Positions 8,224 through 16,286 of a stretch of DNA of 64,000 bases are shown piece after piece. The position numbers were made by a program, and so were the translations under genes. Location of the stretch: the NCBI RefSeq assembly GCF_000373245.1, contig NZ_KB890738.1, positions 594,824-658,823 of the forward strand, read 5' to 3'. The DNA is from Echinicola pacifica DSM 19836. GTDB lineage: Bacteria; Bacteroidota; Bacteroidia; Cytophagales; Cyclobacteriaceae. Numbering within the stretch: position 1 is the first letter of the stretch; each line of letters starts with the position of its first letter. Under the pieces are notes generated by a model. That model had not been told where the DNA came from. It made no database searches and saw only the letters and a program-made list of their open reading frames with translations.

Positions 8224-8685
8224 TTAGTTCAGGAACAATCCCCAGCCATCATCATATTTATGAGAAGGGTCAAATCCCTTTACCCATTCCACAAAGAGCA
8301 ATTTAAATTCCTCCAAGGCATCGCGCAATAGCTCAAGATGCTCCTCAGCATGGGTATCTACCATAGGCACAGAGTAAGTCATGCTGTTCAAATGACGCGC
8401 ATGCACTTTCATAAAGACGGCGTTTTCCATTTTCAGGATATAATCATCCACTCCCTCGGCCCCGCTAAATTTCCCACAGATCAGCGTCGCATCTTCGATC
8501 ATGAATGTGCCATACATATCTTTTGACATCTCATCCAAGGCTCCCACCATGGCTTCAGTAAGGTGCAGAATATCCTTTGCCTTCTGCATGACAGGATGAT
8601 TTTCTATCCTCTCTTGTTCACGTCGGTACCCCTCTCCATCGTCCTCTTCATCCCAACTATCATCGTCCTCGAAATCATTCCACAT
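8224..8685 (-). CDS. Hypothetical protein with acidic N terminus
   Basis: This 153-residue protein of unknown family begins with an intensely acidic tract: most of residues 3-18 are Asp or Glu (NDFEDDDSWDEEDDGEGY). A helical region at about 35-60 (KDILHLTEAMVGALDEM) and a second near 115-135 (HLELLRDALEEFKLLFVEWV) follow. There is no signal peptide or membrane segment. It is the first gene of the putative operon running to 7113. Its upstream boundary is the terminator at 8714-8736. Confidence 0.72.
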   Translation of the reverse strand: MWNDFEDDDSWDEEDDGEGYRREQERIENHPVMQKAKDILHLTEAMVGALDEMSKDMYGTFMIEDATLICGKFSGAEGVDDYILKMENAVFMKVHARHLNSMTYSVPMVDTHAEEHLELLRDALEEFKLLFVEWVKGFDPSHKYDDGWGLFLN

Positions 8686-8713
8686 ATACTCCTCAATTTT
8701 TATGAATAAAAAA

Positions 8714-8736
8714 AAGCGATCATTAAATGATCGCTT
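8714..8736 (-). terminator. Rho-independent terminator of the DUF3127 gene
   Basis: AAGCGATCATT and AATGATCGCTT form an 11-bp hairpin followed on the minus strand by a run of T. It lies just after the stop codon at 8768 and before the next gene's start at 8685. Confidence 0.85.
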
Positions 8737-8767
8737 AAATATAAACTTTTTGATAAATCTACCTCAA

Positions 8768-9121
8768 TTAGAAAGGCAAAATATCTTCTCCTCCGTCATC
8801 ATTGAAGGTGCTTACTTCCGAATTTGAATTGTTGCTTTGAGCAGGGGCTGAACCTCCACCTGGACGATCCACTCTCCAAGCCTTCACATCGGTGTACCAT
8901 CTGCTATTGTACTCACGGCTTTCGATCTCGATACCTACCTTCACAGCTTCACCCTCTTTGAGCGCAAATTGGTCAATCTTATCACCCCAAATCGTCATGC
9001 ATACCTTTTTTGGGTATTGCCCTTCCGTTTCTAGGATATAATCCTGCTTTCTCCAAGTCCCATTACGGCCATTGCCAGACTGCTCTGGCATAATCTGAAT
9101 GATTTTACCTTCTAATTCCAT
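8768..9121 (-). CDS. DUF3127 protein with SSB-like acidic C-terminal tip
   Basis: I start at the ATG at 9121 (117 residues), because MELEGKIIQIMPEQSG is the family start and the 26 codons before it look unrelated. The first 85 residues have the strand pattern of one OB-like barrel (KQDYILET, KKVCMTIWGD, AVKVGIEIESREY, WYTDVKAWRVDR). A low-complexity Ser/Asn/Gly linker and the acidic tail DDGGEDILPF follow. That tail closely resembles the C-terminal tip of single-stranded DNA-binding protein (DDDIPF), which recruits repair and replication partners. DUF3127 is a Bacteroidota family of unknown function; binding of DNA or of SSB partners is inference. A strong terminator follows the gene. Confidence 0.82.
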   Translation of the reverse strand: MELEGKIIQIMPEQSGNGRNGTWRKQDYILETEGQYPKKVCMTIWGDKIDQFALKEGEAVKVGIEIESREYNSRWYTDVKAWRVDRPGGGSAPAQSNNSNSEVSTFNDDGGEDILPF

Positions 9122-9252
9122 ATCGTTATTTAATTTTTGTTTCGGCTTGAATCTACGAAGGTAATCAATCACCCTTTTTATTAAAAAGTAAAAGACCATT
9201 TAATAGCAGAATTTTAAATTCCACCATCCCTTTTACTTGATTTTCAAGGAAA

Positions 9253-9936
9253 TTAAAATGACCTCTTAGAACTGATTTTTGAGGAAAACTTGCTAATCAA
9301 AATGCCCACCAACACCACATTATAAAACTGACCCAACACTCCAAGGAAGGAGGCGGCCAATTTCGTGGTATGTACCAGCGGGGTGATATCCCCAAAACCA
9401 ATGGTGGTCTGGATAATCGAGGCAAAATAGATCAAATCCACATAGGTATCAGCCAACTTAGCCGAATGCAGAGGCCCAATGGAGCCGGGATGATTATAAT
9501 ACATAAACTGCAAAAGGAATACGCTAATCTCTATTAGCAAGAAATACCCGCAGCCCGCAGCAAAGATGATATCGGCATTGACATAACTTGGTTTTATGAG
9601 GAATTTAATCACTTCCCACATAATCAATGCAAAGAATGCCACATATAGCAAACTCAGTATCTGCATAAATACCTGGTGTTCCTTTAGGAACGAATGGGAA
9701 ATAGGAAGAAGGGTGACGATCACCAGAAGGGAATTTTTAATCGCTATTTTCCAAGGGCCCTTTTCAATAAATACGCCCACACTTGCCAGGCCCAATAATA
9801 AGGTGGTTAGTGGCCAGATGTAAATGATGTAAACGGTAAGATCCTCAAAAAATACAGCAGAATACAAGTGTACTATTAGCGATGCTAGCAGCACTTCGTA
9901 TTTATTGTTCTCCAGAATTGACCTAATTTTTGCCAT
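9253..9936 (-). CDS. Two-pore-style potassium channel (Ion_trans_2 family)
   Basis: This membrane protein of 227 residues has about six hydrophobic segments. The potassium selectivity filter is seen in TTIGFGDITP near residue 178, preceded by a pore helix (DLIYFASIIQ) and followed by the inner helix (AASFLGVLGQFYNVVLVGILIS). No cytoplasmic RCK/TrkA domain follows: the chain ends 15 residues after the last helix, so gating by nucleotides or ligands is not evident. It probably conducts K+ across the inner membrane. Confidence 0.88.
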   Translation of the reverse strand: MAKIRSILENNKYEVLLASLIVHLYSAVFFEDLTVYIIYIWPLTTLLLGLASVGVFIEKGPWKIAIKNSLLVIVTLLPISHSFLKEHQVFMQILSLLYVAFFALIMWEVIKFLIKPSYVNADIIFAAGCGYFLLIEISVFLLQFMYYNHPGSIGPLHSAKLADTYVDLIYFASIIQTTIGFGDITPLVHTTKLAASFLGVLGQFYNVVLVGILISKFSSKISSKRSF

Positions 9937-10026
9937 GAATTATCAAAATAGATCATAATGATAGATAATTACTCCTCCATTACACAATTTCTCAGGAGGA
10001 ATTATAATCAAAAAAATGGTGAGTCA

Positions 10027-10824
10027 TCAAATCAGCCCTTCCATCACACACTGGGAGGCTAAGCTGGCCATGGTGGAATGGCCGGTTTTCTTAAGCACAT
10101 TTTTACGGTGGGTACGCACAGTGTTCTCAGAGATATTCAGTAAATCAGCGATTTCCTTTGGCTGCATTCCTAAAGCATAGGAATGAATGACCTCCAATTC
10201 CCGCTTGCTGAGTACATTGCCAATCTTATCCACAGGACCAACTAGTAAATTAGCATCAAACTCACCCGTGCTGGTTTCCACATTATAGAAAGATTTATCG
10301 CCATTCAAACTGATAAAAGAAATGTGGTCAGACTTAGCTAGCCCCATATAAGAAATATCGGTATGCACACTCAGCACATGCTCGATGGTTCCCTTTTGGG
10401 ATACAGAAAGGACATTTACCTGAAGAAGCATGGTACGGAACTTTCCATATCGGTCCTTCAGGCGATACATATAGAGTATTTTGTAAAACGGCAATTCCTG
10501 AGGTTCAGAGAATTTTTCCAGAAAATCCCTTAGCACCATCTCCTTCCGCTGTACAGAATCCAAATCCTCCGATACTACGCATTTAAGCAATTCTTCCATC
10601 GAAGTATTTTCCGGATCCACATCGATAAATTTGGTGACACTAGGGTGTAAGTACTCCAGCCCTAAATCTTTCATATTTAAAACAAAATAAAAAAACTCAC
10701 CTGGGCTGAATAGTGAAGCAATGTGTTTCAACTGCTCCAAAGCCTTATAAGGATGAAATTTATCTAAATGGCTCGAATAGCCATCTTTCCACATATCTAT
10801 TAAACTAGGTATTCCTCTCTTCAT
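10027..10824 (-). CDS. LuxR-type transcriptional regulator with PAS-like sensor domain
   Basis: The ATG at 10824 gives 265 residues. I prefer it to a TTG at 10845 because the promoter -7 element at 10850-10857 would place the transcription start at about that TTG. The C-terminal HTH is clear: LSKRELEVIHSYALGMQ, then EIADLLNISENTVRTHRKNVLKKTG. The N-terminal about 190 residues contain a PAS-fold pattern (MYRLKDRYGKFRTMLLQVNV and HVLSVHTDISYMG, which resemble PAS/PAC strands). No phosphoacceptor receiver domain is present, so it probably responds to a bound ligand. An exact TTATCCACA lies inside the gene at 10226-10234. Confidence 0.85.
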   Translation of the reverse strand: MKRGIPSLIDMWKDGYSSHLDKFHPYKALEQLKHIASLFSPGEFFYFVLNMKDLGLEYLHPSVTKFIDVDPENTSMEELLKCVVSEDLDSVQRKEMVLRDFLEKFSEPQELPFYKILYMYRLKDRYGKFRTMLLQVNVLSVSQKGTIEHVLSVHTDISYMGLAKSDHISFISLNGDKSFYNVETSTGEFDANLLVGPVDKIGNVLSKRELEVIHSYALGMQPKEIADLLNISENTVRTHRKNVLKKTGHSTMASLASQCVMEGLI

Positions 10825-10849
10825 GATCCTCGTATCCAAATCCAATTTG

Positions 10850-10857
10850 CAAAGATA
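10850..10857 (-). promoter_or_regulatory. -7 promoter element of the LuxR-type gene
   Basis: TATCTTTG on the minus strand matches TAnnTTTG. I do not see a TTTG at the 19-base upstream position, so only the -7 half is supported. Confidence 0.45.
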
Positions 10858-11108
10858 TTATTTTTATGAAAATAAGGCTTTTATCATGCCAAAATTAAAT
10901 TTTACCTACAAAAACGATCAAAAATGCCGCTAAAAATGAGCATATACCCTGAAAATTGCTGCAAATACCTAAGTATTCCTTCCAAGTACTAAATATTATG
11001 GGTCAGGCGAAAAGAAAAAATAAAAAGCAGATGCTGAGAGCCCTAAATGAAAAGTAGAATGTGGATAGCTATCTATTAAATGGAGAAAAATGTAGAACTA
11101 TCAACAAA

Positions 11109-11399
11109 TTACAGGTTCTTTAACCTTTCTTTCCAGAAGGTATCGAAGTAATTTATCCACAAAGAAAGCTCTTCAAATCCTGCACCGTTGAGTTTGCAGA
11201 TTCTTTCACGACCCTTTTTCTGGATGTGGATAAGCCCCGATTCACTCAGAATTTTGATATGCTTCGATACCGCCGGACGGCTCATCTCAAAATTATCCGC
11301 TAAAGCGCTTATGGTATGATCTTGATGGGACAATATCATTAATATAGCTCTTCTATTACTATCAGAGACTGCTTTGAAAGCATCTTTCTTAAGTTTCAT
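11109..11399 (-). CDS. ArsR-family winged-helix regulator
   Basis: This 96-residue protein has the classic ArsR pattern: SDSNRRAILMILSHQDHTISALADNF, then the recognition helix in MSRPAVSKHIKILSESGLI and a wing in QKKGRERICKLN. There are no metal-ligand cysteine pairs. The subtype with 'SNRRAILMIL' usually precedes a SRPBCC/AHSA1 gene, but no such gene follows here. Two exact TTATCCACA sites lie within the gene (11153, 11225), one 34 bases upstream (11433), and an 8/9 match downstream (11060). Confidence 0.88.
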   Translation of the reverse strand: MKLKKDAFKAVSDSNRRAILMILSHQDHTISALADNFEMSRPAVSKHIKILSESGLIHIQKKGRERICKLNGAGFEELSLWINYFDTFWKERLKNL

Positions 11400-11992
11400 A
11401 TCCTGTATTAATAAATAATATTAGTGCTATATTGTGGATAACTTTAATTATAGCATCAGTTTAAATAAAAGTCATACCCTATCCAATGCCCTACTCGGCA
11501 ATGCTAATTAACAGCATAAATTTACTAAAGTTTTTCTAAAAATGAAACCAAAGGGTTACGTCTAATGTAGGAAACTATTTAGTTACCTAATAAAACGCTA
11601 CTTTTTTGATGGGTATAAGGCTGAAAAATAATTTATCAAGCTCGAAATAAAGTTTATACTTTCAACCAGTCCGCAGAAAAAACCTTACACCCTTTGCTAA
11701 GGCTAGGTATAATAAGAGTTATCAGAGCGGATTAGAGGGATTTCATTATCAAGGAGAAAATCTCACCTCATCATTTGGTCTCAAAAATAGCCATATCGAC
11801 CTTTTATTCTATCCGATTTAGTACAACTGAACCATAGATAGAAAGCAGAAAAACTTTATGAATTTCATTCATTTTTACAATCTCAAAAGGCCAATTCAAT
11901 ATGAAGTATTTATGATCTCATGAATATGCCATTATAAAAAAATTAGCTGGCCAGAAAAGGGTAATGCCATTGCCGTCATGCATCATAAAAAA
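11400..11992. other. Intergenic stretch between ArsR gene and GMC terminator
   Basis: About 590 AT-rich bases. It contains one exact TTATCCACA (11433-11441) directly upstream of the ArsR gene. No other gene or structure is evident. Confidence 0.5.
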
Positions 11993-12013
11993 GGACCGCC
12001 CAAAAGGCGGTCC
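11993..12013 (-). terminator. Terminator of the GMC oxidoreductase operon
   Basis: GGACCGCC and GGCGGTCC form an 8-bp GC-rich hairpin with a 5-base loop, followed on the minus strand by six T. It lies 28 bases after the GMC gene. Confidence 0.9.
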
Positions 12014-12041
12014 AAATATTTAACGACTAAAATCTAGCGAC

Positions 12042-13739
12042 TTAGGAATTACCGAAAGCGTGATCCACAGCTCTTGCTGCCAAAACCATATAGGTTAGGG
12101 AAGGGTTTTGGGTACTGGTGGAAGTCATGCAGGCCCCGTCGGTCACATAGACATTAGGGCAGGCGTGAAGCTGATTATGCTTATTGAGTAGGGAAGTTTT
12201 AGGGTCATGACCCATTCTCACCCCGCCCATTTCGTGGATATCCAAACCAGGACGACGTTCATCATCCCATGTTTTGATATTTTTGAATCCAGCCGCATCA
12301 AACATCTCAGACACCTGCTCTCTATAATCTTTGATCATATCTTCATCATTCTGATCATATTCGACGTTTACGCGAAGCTGAGGCATGCCCCATTCATCTT
12401 TCTGACTTTCATCGAGGGCGATATAGTTGGTTTCCTTAGGAATGGTCTCGCCCATCATATGCGAACCAATATGCCATGATCCGTATTCAGCAGAAGAGAT
12501 ATTATTGACCAAATCCTCCCCAAGTCCATCATAACTTACATGCTTGGCCCGAGTACCATGGATGCCTGCGGCATAACCTCGAAGGAAGTTTGTTTCCTGC
12601 TTTTGGACATTTCTAAATCGGGGCATATAGCCGCTGGTGGGCCGCTTACCCTCAGTGGTAAAATCACCAAGCCCCTCATATTCGCCAGAGACACCCCCAC
12701 GATAATTATGGAAACCTATGTATTTGCCCATTATATCATTATCATTTCCAAGCCCATTCGGGAAACGGGAGGAAGTAGAATTCATAAGAATCAAATTGGT
12801 ATTTAGAGCACTGGCATTCAGGAAGATCACAGGAGCATAATATTCTGTCATTTCTTTGGTATGCGCATCTATCACGCGTACTCCGGTGGCTTTTCCTTTC
12901 CCTTCATCATAGATGATCGAGTGCACCACGGCGTCATTTTGCAAGGTTAGATTTCCAGTCCTGGCGGCCCAAGGTAAGGTAGCCGAATTGGAGCTGAAAT
13001 ATCCTCCGAAAGGACAACCACGCTGACATAGCACGCGGTGCTGGCAGATGCCTCGTCCTTGTTTTGCATAATATTCGGCATTGCCAGTGATGTGTGCACA
13101 TCGGCCAGAGATCACATTTCTGCCGGGATACTGCTGCTCCACGACTCCTTTGAAGTAATCCTCCACGGCTGTAAGCTCTATTCCAGGCAGGAAGTCACCG
13201 TCAGGAAGCTGGGGAATGCCATCCGCATAGCCCGCTACGCCTACGAATTTTTCTACATAGCTGTACCAAGGCGCCAGATCCTTATATCGTATCGGCCAGT
13301 CCACCGCAAAGCCATCCCTGGCAGGGCCTTCAAAATCAAAGTCCGACCAACGCTGCACCTGCCGCGCCCACAGGAGTGATTTTCCCCCCGTCTGATATCC
13401 TCTTATCCAGTCAAAAGGTTTCTCCTGAATATAAGGATGCTCCTTATCTTTCACAAAAAAGTGCGCTGCATCCTCTCTGAAAGCATAGCAACGACTCACC
13501 ACTGGGTTTTCTCTCTGTATATCCTCCGGAATCTGGCCCTTATGGTCAAATTCCCAGGGAAGCATATTCGTAGTAGGGTAATCCTTATTATGGACCACAC
13601 TTCTGCCACGCTCCAGCACCAGCGTCTTGACGCCTTTATCGCAAAGTTCCTTGGCGGCAAAGCCTCCACTCATTCCTGAGCCGATGACGATGGCCCCATA
13701 GGTGTTTGCCTCTTCACTCTTTATATTTAGATTAGCCAT
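12042..13739 (-). CDS. GMC-family FAD oxidoreductase, gluconate/sugar dehydrogenase large-subunit type
   Basis: This 565-residue flavoprotein carries the FAD-binding motif IVIGSGMSGGFAAKELCDKG at residues 17-36 and ERG at the end of the second strand. The C-terminal GMC domain holds DIHEMGGVRMGHDP near 502-515 and a Thr/Asn-rich end (STSTQNPSLTYMVLAARA). It probably oxidises a sugar or polyol in the periplasm together with the small subunit encoded immediately upstream, whose gene it overlaps by 8 bases. It has no signal peptide of its own, so export would be by hitch-hiking on the partner's Tat signal (inference from family practice). The actual substrate cannot be read from the sequence. 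Confidence 0.9.
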   Translation of the reverse strand: MANLNIKSEEANTYGAIVIGSGMSGGFAAKELCDKGVKTLVLERGRSVVHNKDYPTTNMLPWEFDHKGQIPEDIQRENPVVSRCYAFREDAAHFFVKDKEHPYIQEKPFDWIRGYQTGGKSLLWARQVQRWSDFDFEGPARDGFAVDWPIRYKDLAPWYSYVEKFVGVAGYADGIPQLPDGDFLPGIELTAVEDYFKGVVEQQYPGRNVISGRCAHITGNAEYYAKQGRGICQHRVLCQRGCPFGGYFSSNSATLPWAARTGNLTLQNDAVVHSIIYDEGKGKATGVRVIDAHTKEMTEYYAPVIFLNASALNTNLILMNSTSSRFPNGLGNDNDIMGKYIGFHNYRGGVSGEYEGLGDFTTEGKRPTSGYMPRFRNVQKQETNFLRGYAAGIHGTRAKHVSYDGLGEDLVNNISSAEYGSWHIGSHMMGETIPKETNYIALDESQKDEWGMPQLRVNVEYDQNDEDMIKDYREQVSEMFDAAGFKNIKTWDDERRPGLDIHEMGGVRMGHDPKTSLLNKHNQLHACPNVYVTDGACMTSTSTQNPSLTYMVLAARAVDHAFGNS

Positions 13740-14298
13740 TGATATTCACTTTTTCGCTTGCGTCAATTTTCTTTTTACCAATAAATACAGGGCCCGGCAC
13801 CTGCTGATAAGGCATGATCTCGGTCATATAATACTCCGATTTCATGTATCCCTGAAGACCAAACTTCTTGGTGATCGCCAGGAATTCCTGAGTGGCCAAC
13901 TGCTGTTCACCTTTTTTCTCAGTACCAGCCATCATGCTCTGAAGATGGGTTTTTCTCTCTGCCTCATCCATTTTGGTAAAGGAGGTGCCAAAGTTTTCTT
14001 TGGTAAAACTACCGAATCCTTTTAGGCCTTTGACAAATTGCTGCTGCTCATTCTCTGCCAGGCAGTCGTTGGCCATTACTAATACAAACTGATCTACGCC
14101 TAGCTCAACACCGCCCTTAAGGGTGGTTTTGGGAAAAATCGTATCGATTACTGCTTGTAGCTGCTCCGCATCACTTGCGGTGATCTCTAGCTCATCATAG
14201 GCGGTAAGCACTTCCTCCTCGCTGAAAGTACAGGAAGGGATCAGCGCAATGCCACCTGCAGCTAAGGCAAGTTGTTTTAATGCTAATCTTCTGTTCAT
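13732..14298 (-). CDS. Gluconate 2-dehydrogenase subunit 3 family protein (Tat-exported)
   Basis: This is the small partner subunit of the GMC dehydrogenase. The N terminus is a twin-arginine signal (MNRRLALKQLALAAGGIALI) followed by SC, a lipobox-like cysteine at about residue 23, suggesting a Tat-dependent lipoprotein. The rest (188 residues total) is the helical domain of this family (TIFPKTTLKGGVELGVDQFV, MKSEYYMTE). The two genes overlap by 8 bases, with this one first, a layout common in Bacteroidota. Confidence 0.88.
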   Translation of the reverse strand: MNRRLALKQLALAAGGIALIPSCTFSEEEVLTAYDELEITASDAEQLQAVIDTIFPKTTLKGGVELGVDQFVLVMANDCLAENEQQQFVKGLKGFGSFTKENFGTSFTKMDEAERKTHLQSMMAGTEKKGEQQLATQEFLAITKKFGLQGYMKSEYYMTEIMPYQQVPGPVFIGKKKIDASEKVNING

Positions 14299-14548
14299 AG
14301 TCTCTTTTTAGGGGCTTTTTGGGTTAAATGATATTTTTTCTGAAAAGATAAAACGGTTTAGCCAAATAACCAATTGAATAGTAAATTCAATCCTCTTCTT
14401 CGAGGCGGTTCTGTTTTGACCTGCCTAAGTTCCATTATTTTTTTGATTTTGTGAAATCCAAGGTGGAGAATACTGCTGATAAGGAAATCAATTTAGGATA
14501 ATCCCTGCGATCGCCAGAGAGAAGATGGTGTCCTCAGAGCAAAAAAAA

Positions 14549-14574
14549 GCCGGCCCACATTCCTGTAGGCCGGC
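14549..14574 (-). terminator. Terminator after the metallophosphoesterase gene
   Basis: GCCGGCC and GGCCGGC pair around a 12-base loop, with eight T following on the minus strand. It ends the sigma/FecR/SusCD/phosphoesterase transcription unit. Confidence 0.88.
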
Positions 14575-14595
14575 AACAAACTAAATCAGCAAAAC

Positions 14596-16161
14596 TTATC
14601 TGATATGGTAAGTGCGCTTACCATAATGCTTTTTACCAAACATATCCGTGGCCTCCACTTCTATGGTATGAGGGCCTACTTCGAGCTTAGTATTGATATT
14701 AGCTCTCCACAGGTGAGTGCTTTTCACCGGATTTGATGGTCGGCGTCCCTCCCAAATCTCCTCAGTGGTATCCCACTGATAGACATCCAGCATATAAGTA
14801 GGATCATATTCCTCCATAAAACTCATATCCTTCCATTCGCCATTATCGATTCTATAGCGAAGCTTATCCGAGTCGGAGCCCATAAAGAAATTCACGAATA
14901 TCCCAGCAGAAGTTCGGCTATCCTTGGCCAGCACTTTAGGCGCAAAAATGGCCATTTGATAGCCTTCCTGCTCATCCACTACCTTATACCTGACCTCATA
15001 TTGGTTGCCGTCAAACTCGATAAAGGCATAACCTTTTGGCGTACCATCACGCATCGTGGATACAGGGATTCCCTTATCATTCAGCTTTCCAGAATACCAG
15101 TCACCGGAAGTGGTGCCCACATTATAATGGTGGTGAGGATTCTTATTTCCCCAGCCATCCTTCTCAAAGAAAAAGTCTTGACGCTGCAGGTGCGTATGCG
15201 CAGATAGAGAAAGGGTATTAGGGTAGTCTTTCAGCAGGTCAAACAATTGCTGGCGATCCTCGTCCTTGAAGGGATCTCCACTAGGCTCGCTCAGTGGAAT
15301 ATGCACAGCAATGACGATCAAATGATCTTTAGGGACAAATTGAAGGTCATTTTTCACAAACTCCAGCTGATCCGGACGGAAGCCACCCCAGTAGCCACTT
15401 TGGTCTCTTGGATCTGGATACATCACATCATCCAATACGATAAAGTGTACTTTGCCATGATTGAAGGCATAATTTGCTGGACCAAAATGAGCTTCGAACG
15501 TTTCATCTGCAAGGTGATCTTCGGTCACATCAAAATTAATATCATGATTACCCAATACATTATACCATGGCACCCCTACTTTGGCGGTGGCATCTATATA
15601 GGGCTTAAATAAGTCAAGATCATTGCCCACCAAATCTCCTAGGGAAAGTCCAAAATCGATCCCATCGATTCCTTCCACCTCGGATACCACGCCATTGGCA
15701 AAGTGATTTACCTCCTCAATCGTATAAGGCTGAGGATCACCAAAGATCAAAGCGGTAAACTGCTCCTTATCTTCCTGCATAGGAACCAGGGCAAAATCAA
15801 GCTTCTTCGGTAGTTTGCCAGTAGGTTTCACCCCTTCAAAATCCAATTCTGGAGAGCCTTCAGGCTTATGAATATAGAAATACTGAGGAAGGTTTTTTTC
15901 ATTTACAGGAGCCTGATAGCCAGCTGGCTTGATGACGAAGACAATCTGATCATCGCTCACAGGAAGCTCATACCGACCTTTATCATCGGTCTGGACCACT
16001 TGGATGCCATTGGAGACGGATACTCCAGCGAGGAGCTCCTCGCGGCCGTCTTTTTTGCCATTTCCATTAAGATCGGCAAAAACCCTCCCTTTGGCGGTTT
16101 CCTGGGCAGATACCGCTAAGCTGGCGGAAATGATTAAGCCTGTTAAAAGTAATTTTTTCAT
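14596..16161 (-). CDS. Secreted calcineurin-like metallophosphoesterase with N- and C-terminal accessory domains
   Basis: The protein has 521 residues. After a signal peptide (residues 1-20, ending SAQ) comes a SdrD-like carrier domain beginning with GRVFADLNGNGKKDGREEL, then the calcineurin fold. Metal-ligand motifs in order are FGDPQP, LGDLVGNDL, LGNHDINF, AVHIPLSEP and LSAHTHLQ (about residues 140-320). The last about 160 residues form a beta-rich C-terminal domain known from this subfamily. It probably hydrolyses a phosphoester in the periplasm or on the surface. Its position directly after susD suggests it processes the ligand taken up by SusCD, freeing phosphate or a sugar. Confidence 0.88.
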   Translation of the reverse strand: MKKLLLTGLIISASLAVSAQETAKGRVFADLNGNGKKDGREELLAGVSVSNGIQVVQTDDKGRYELPVSDDQIVFVIKPAGYQAPVNEKNLPQYFYIHKPEGSPELDFEGVKPTGKLPKKLDFALVPMQEDKEQFTALIFGDPQPYTIEEVNHFANGVVSEVEGIDGIDFGLSLGDLVGNDLDLFKPYIDATAKVGVPWYNVLGNHDINFDVTEDHLADETFEAHFGPANYAFNHGKVHFIVLDDVMYPDPRDQSGYWGGFRPDQLEFVKNDLQFVPKDHLIVIAVHIPLSEPSGDPFKDEDRQQLFDLLKDYPNTLSLSAHTHLQRQDFFFEKDGWGNKNPHHHYNVGTTSGDWYSGKLNDKGIPVSTMRDGTPKGYAFIEFDGNQYEVRYKVVDEQEGYQMAIFAPKVLAKDSRTSAGIFVNFFMGSDSDKLRYRIDNGEWKDMSFMEEYDPTYMLDVYQWDTTEEIWEGRRPSNPVKSTHLWRANINTKLEVGPHTIEVEATDMFGKKHYGKRTYHIR

Positions 16162-16286
16162 TGTACTGTGACAGATTTAAGTGAATTAATTTATAGATTT
16201 CATTAGACTATTTTTACACCAAAATCCATCCAGCACTGGCCTGAAGCCCGCTGGATGGAATGAAGTATTGATTTGCCGCAAGGCAA

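Noticed and set aside
12207-13679. Several plus-strand frames of 80-113 codons opposite the GMC gene
   Set aside because: They are mirror frames of a GC-richer coding gene with no start signals or motifs.
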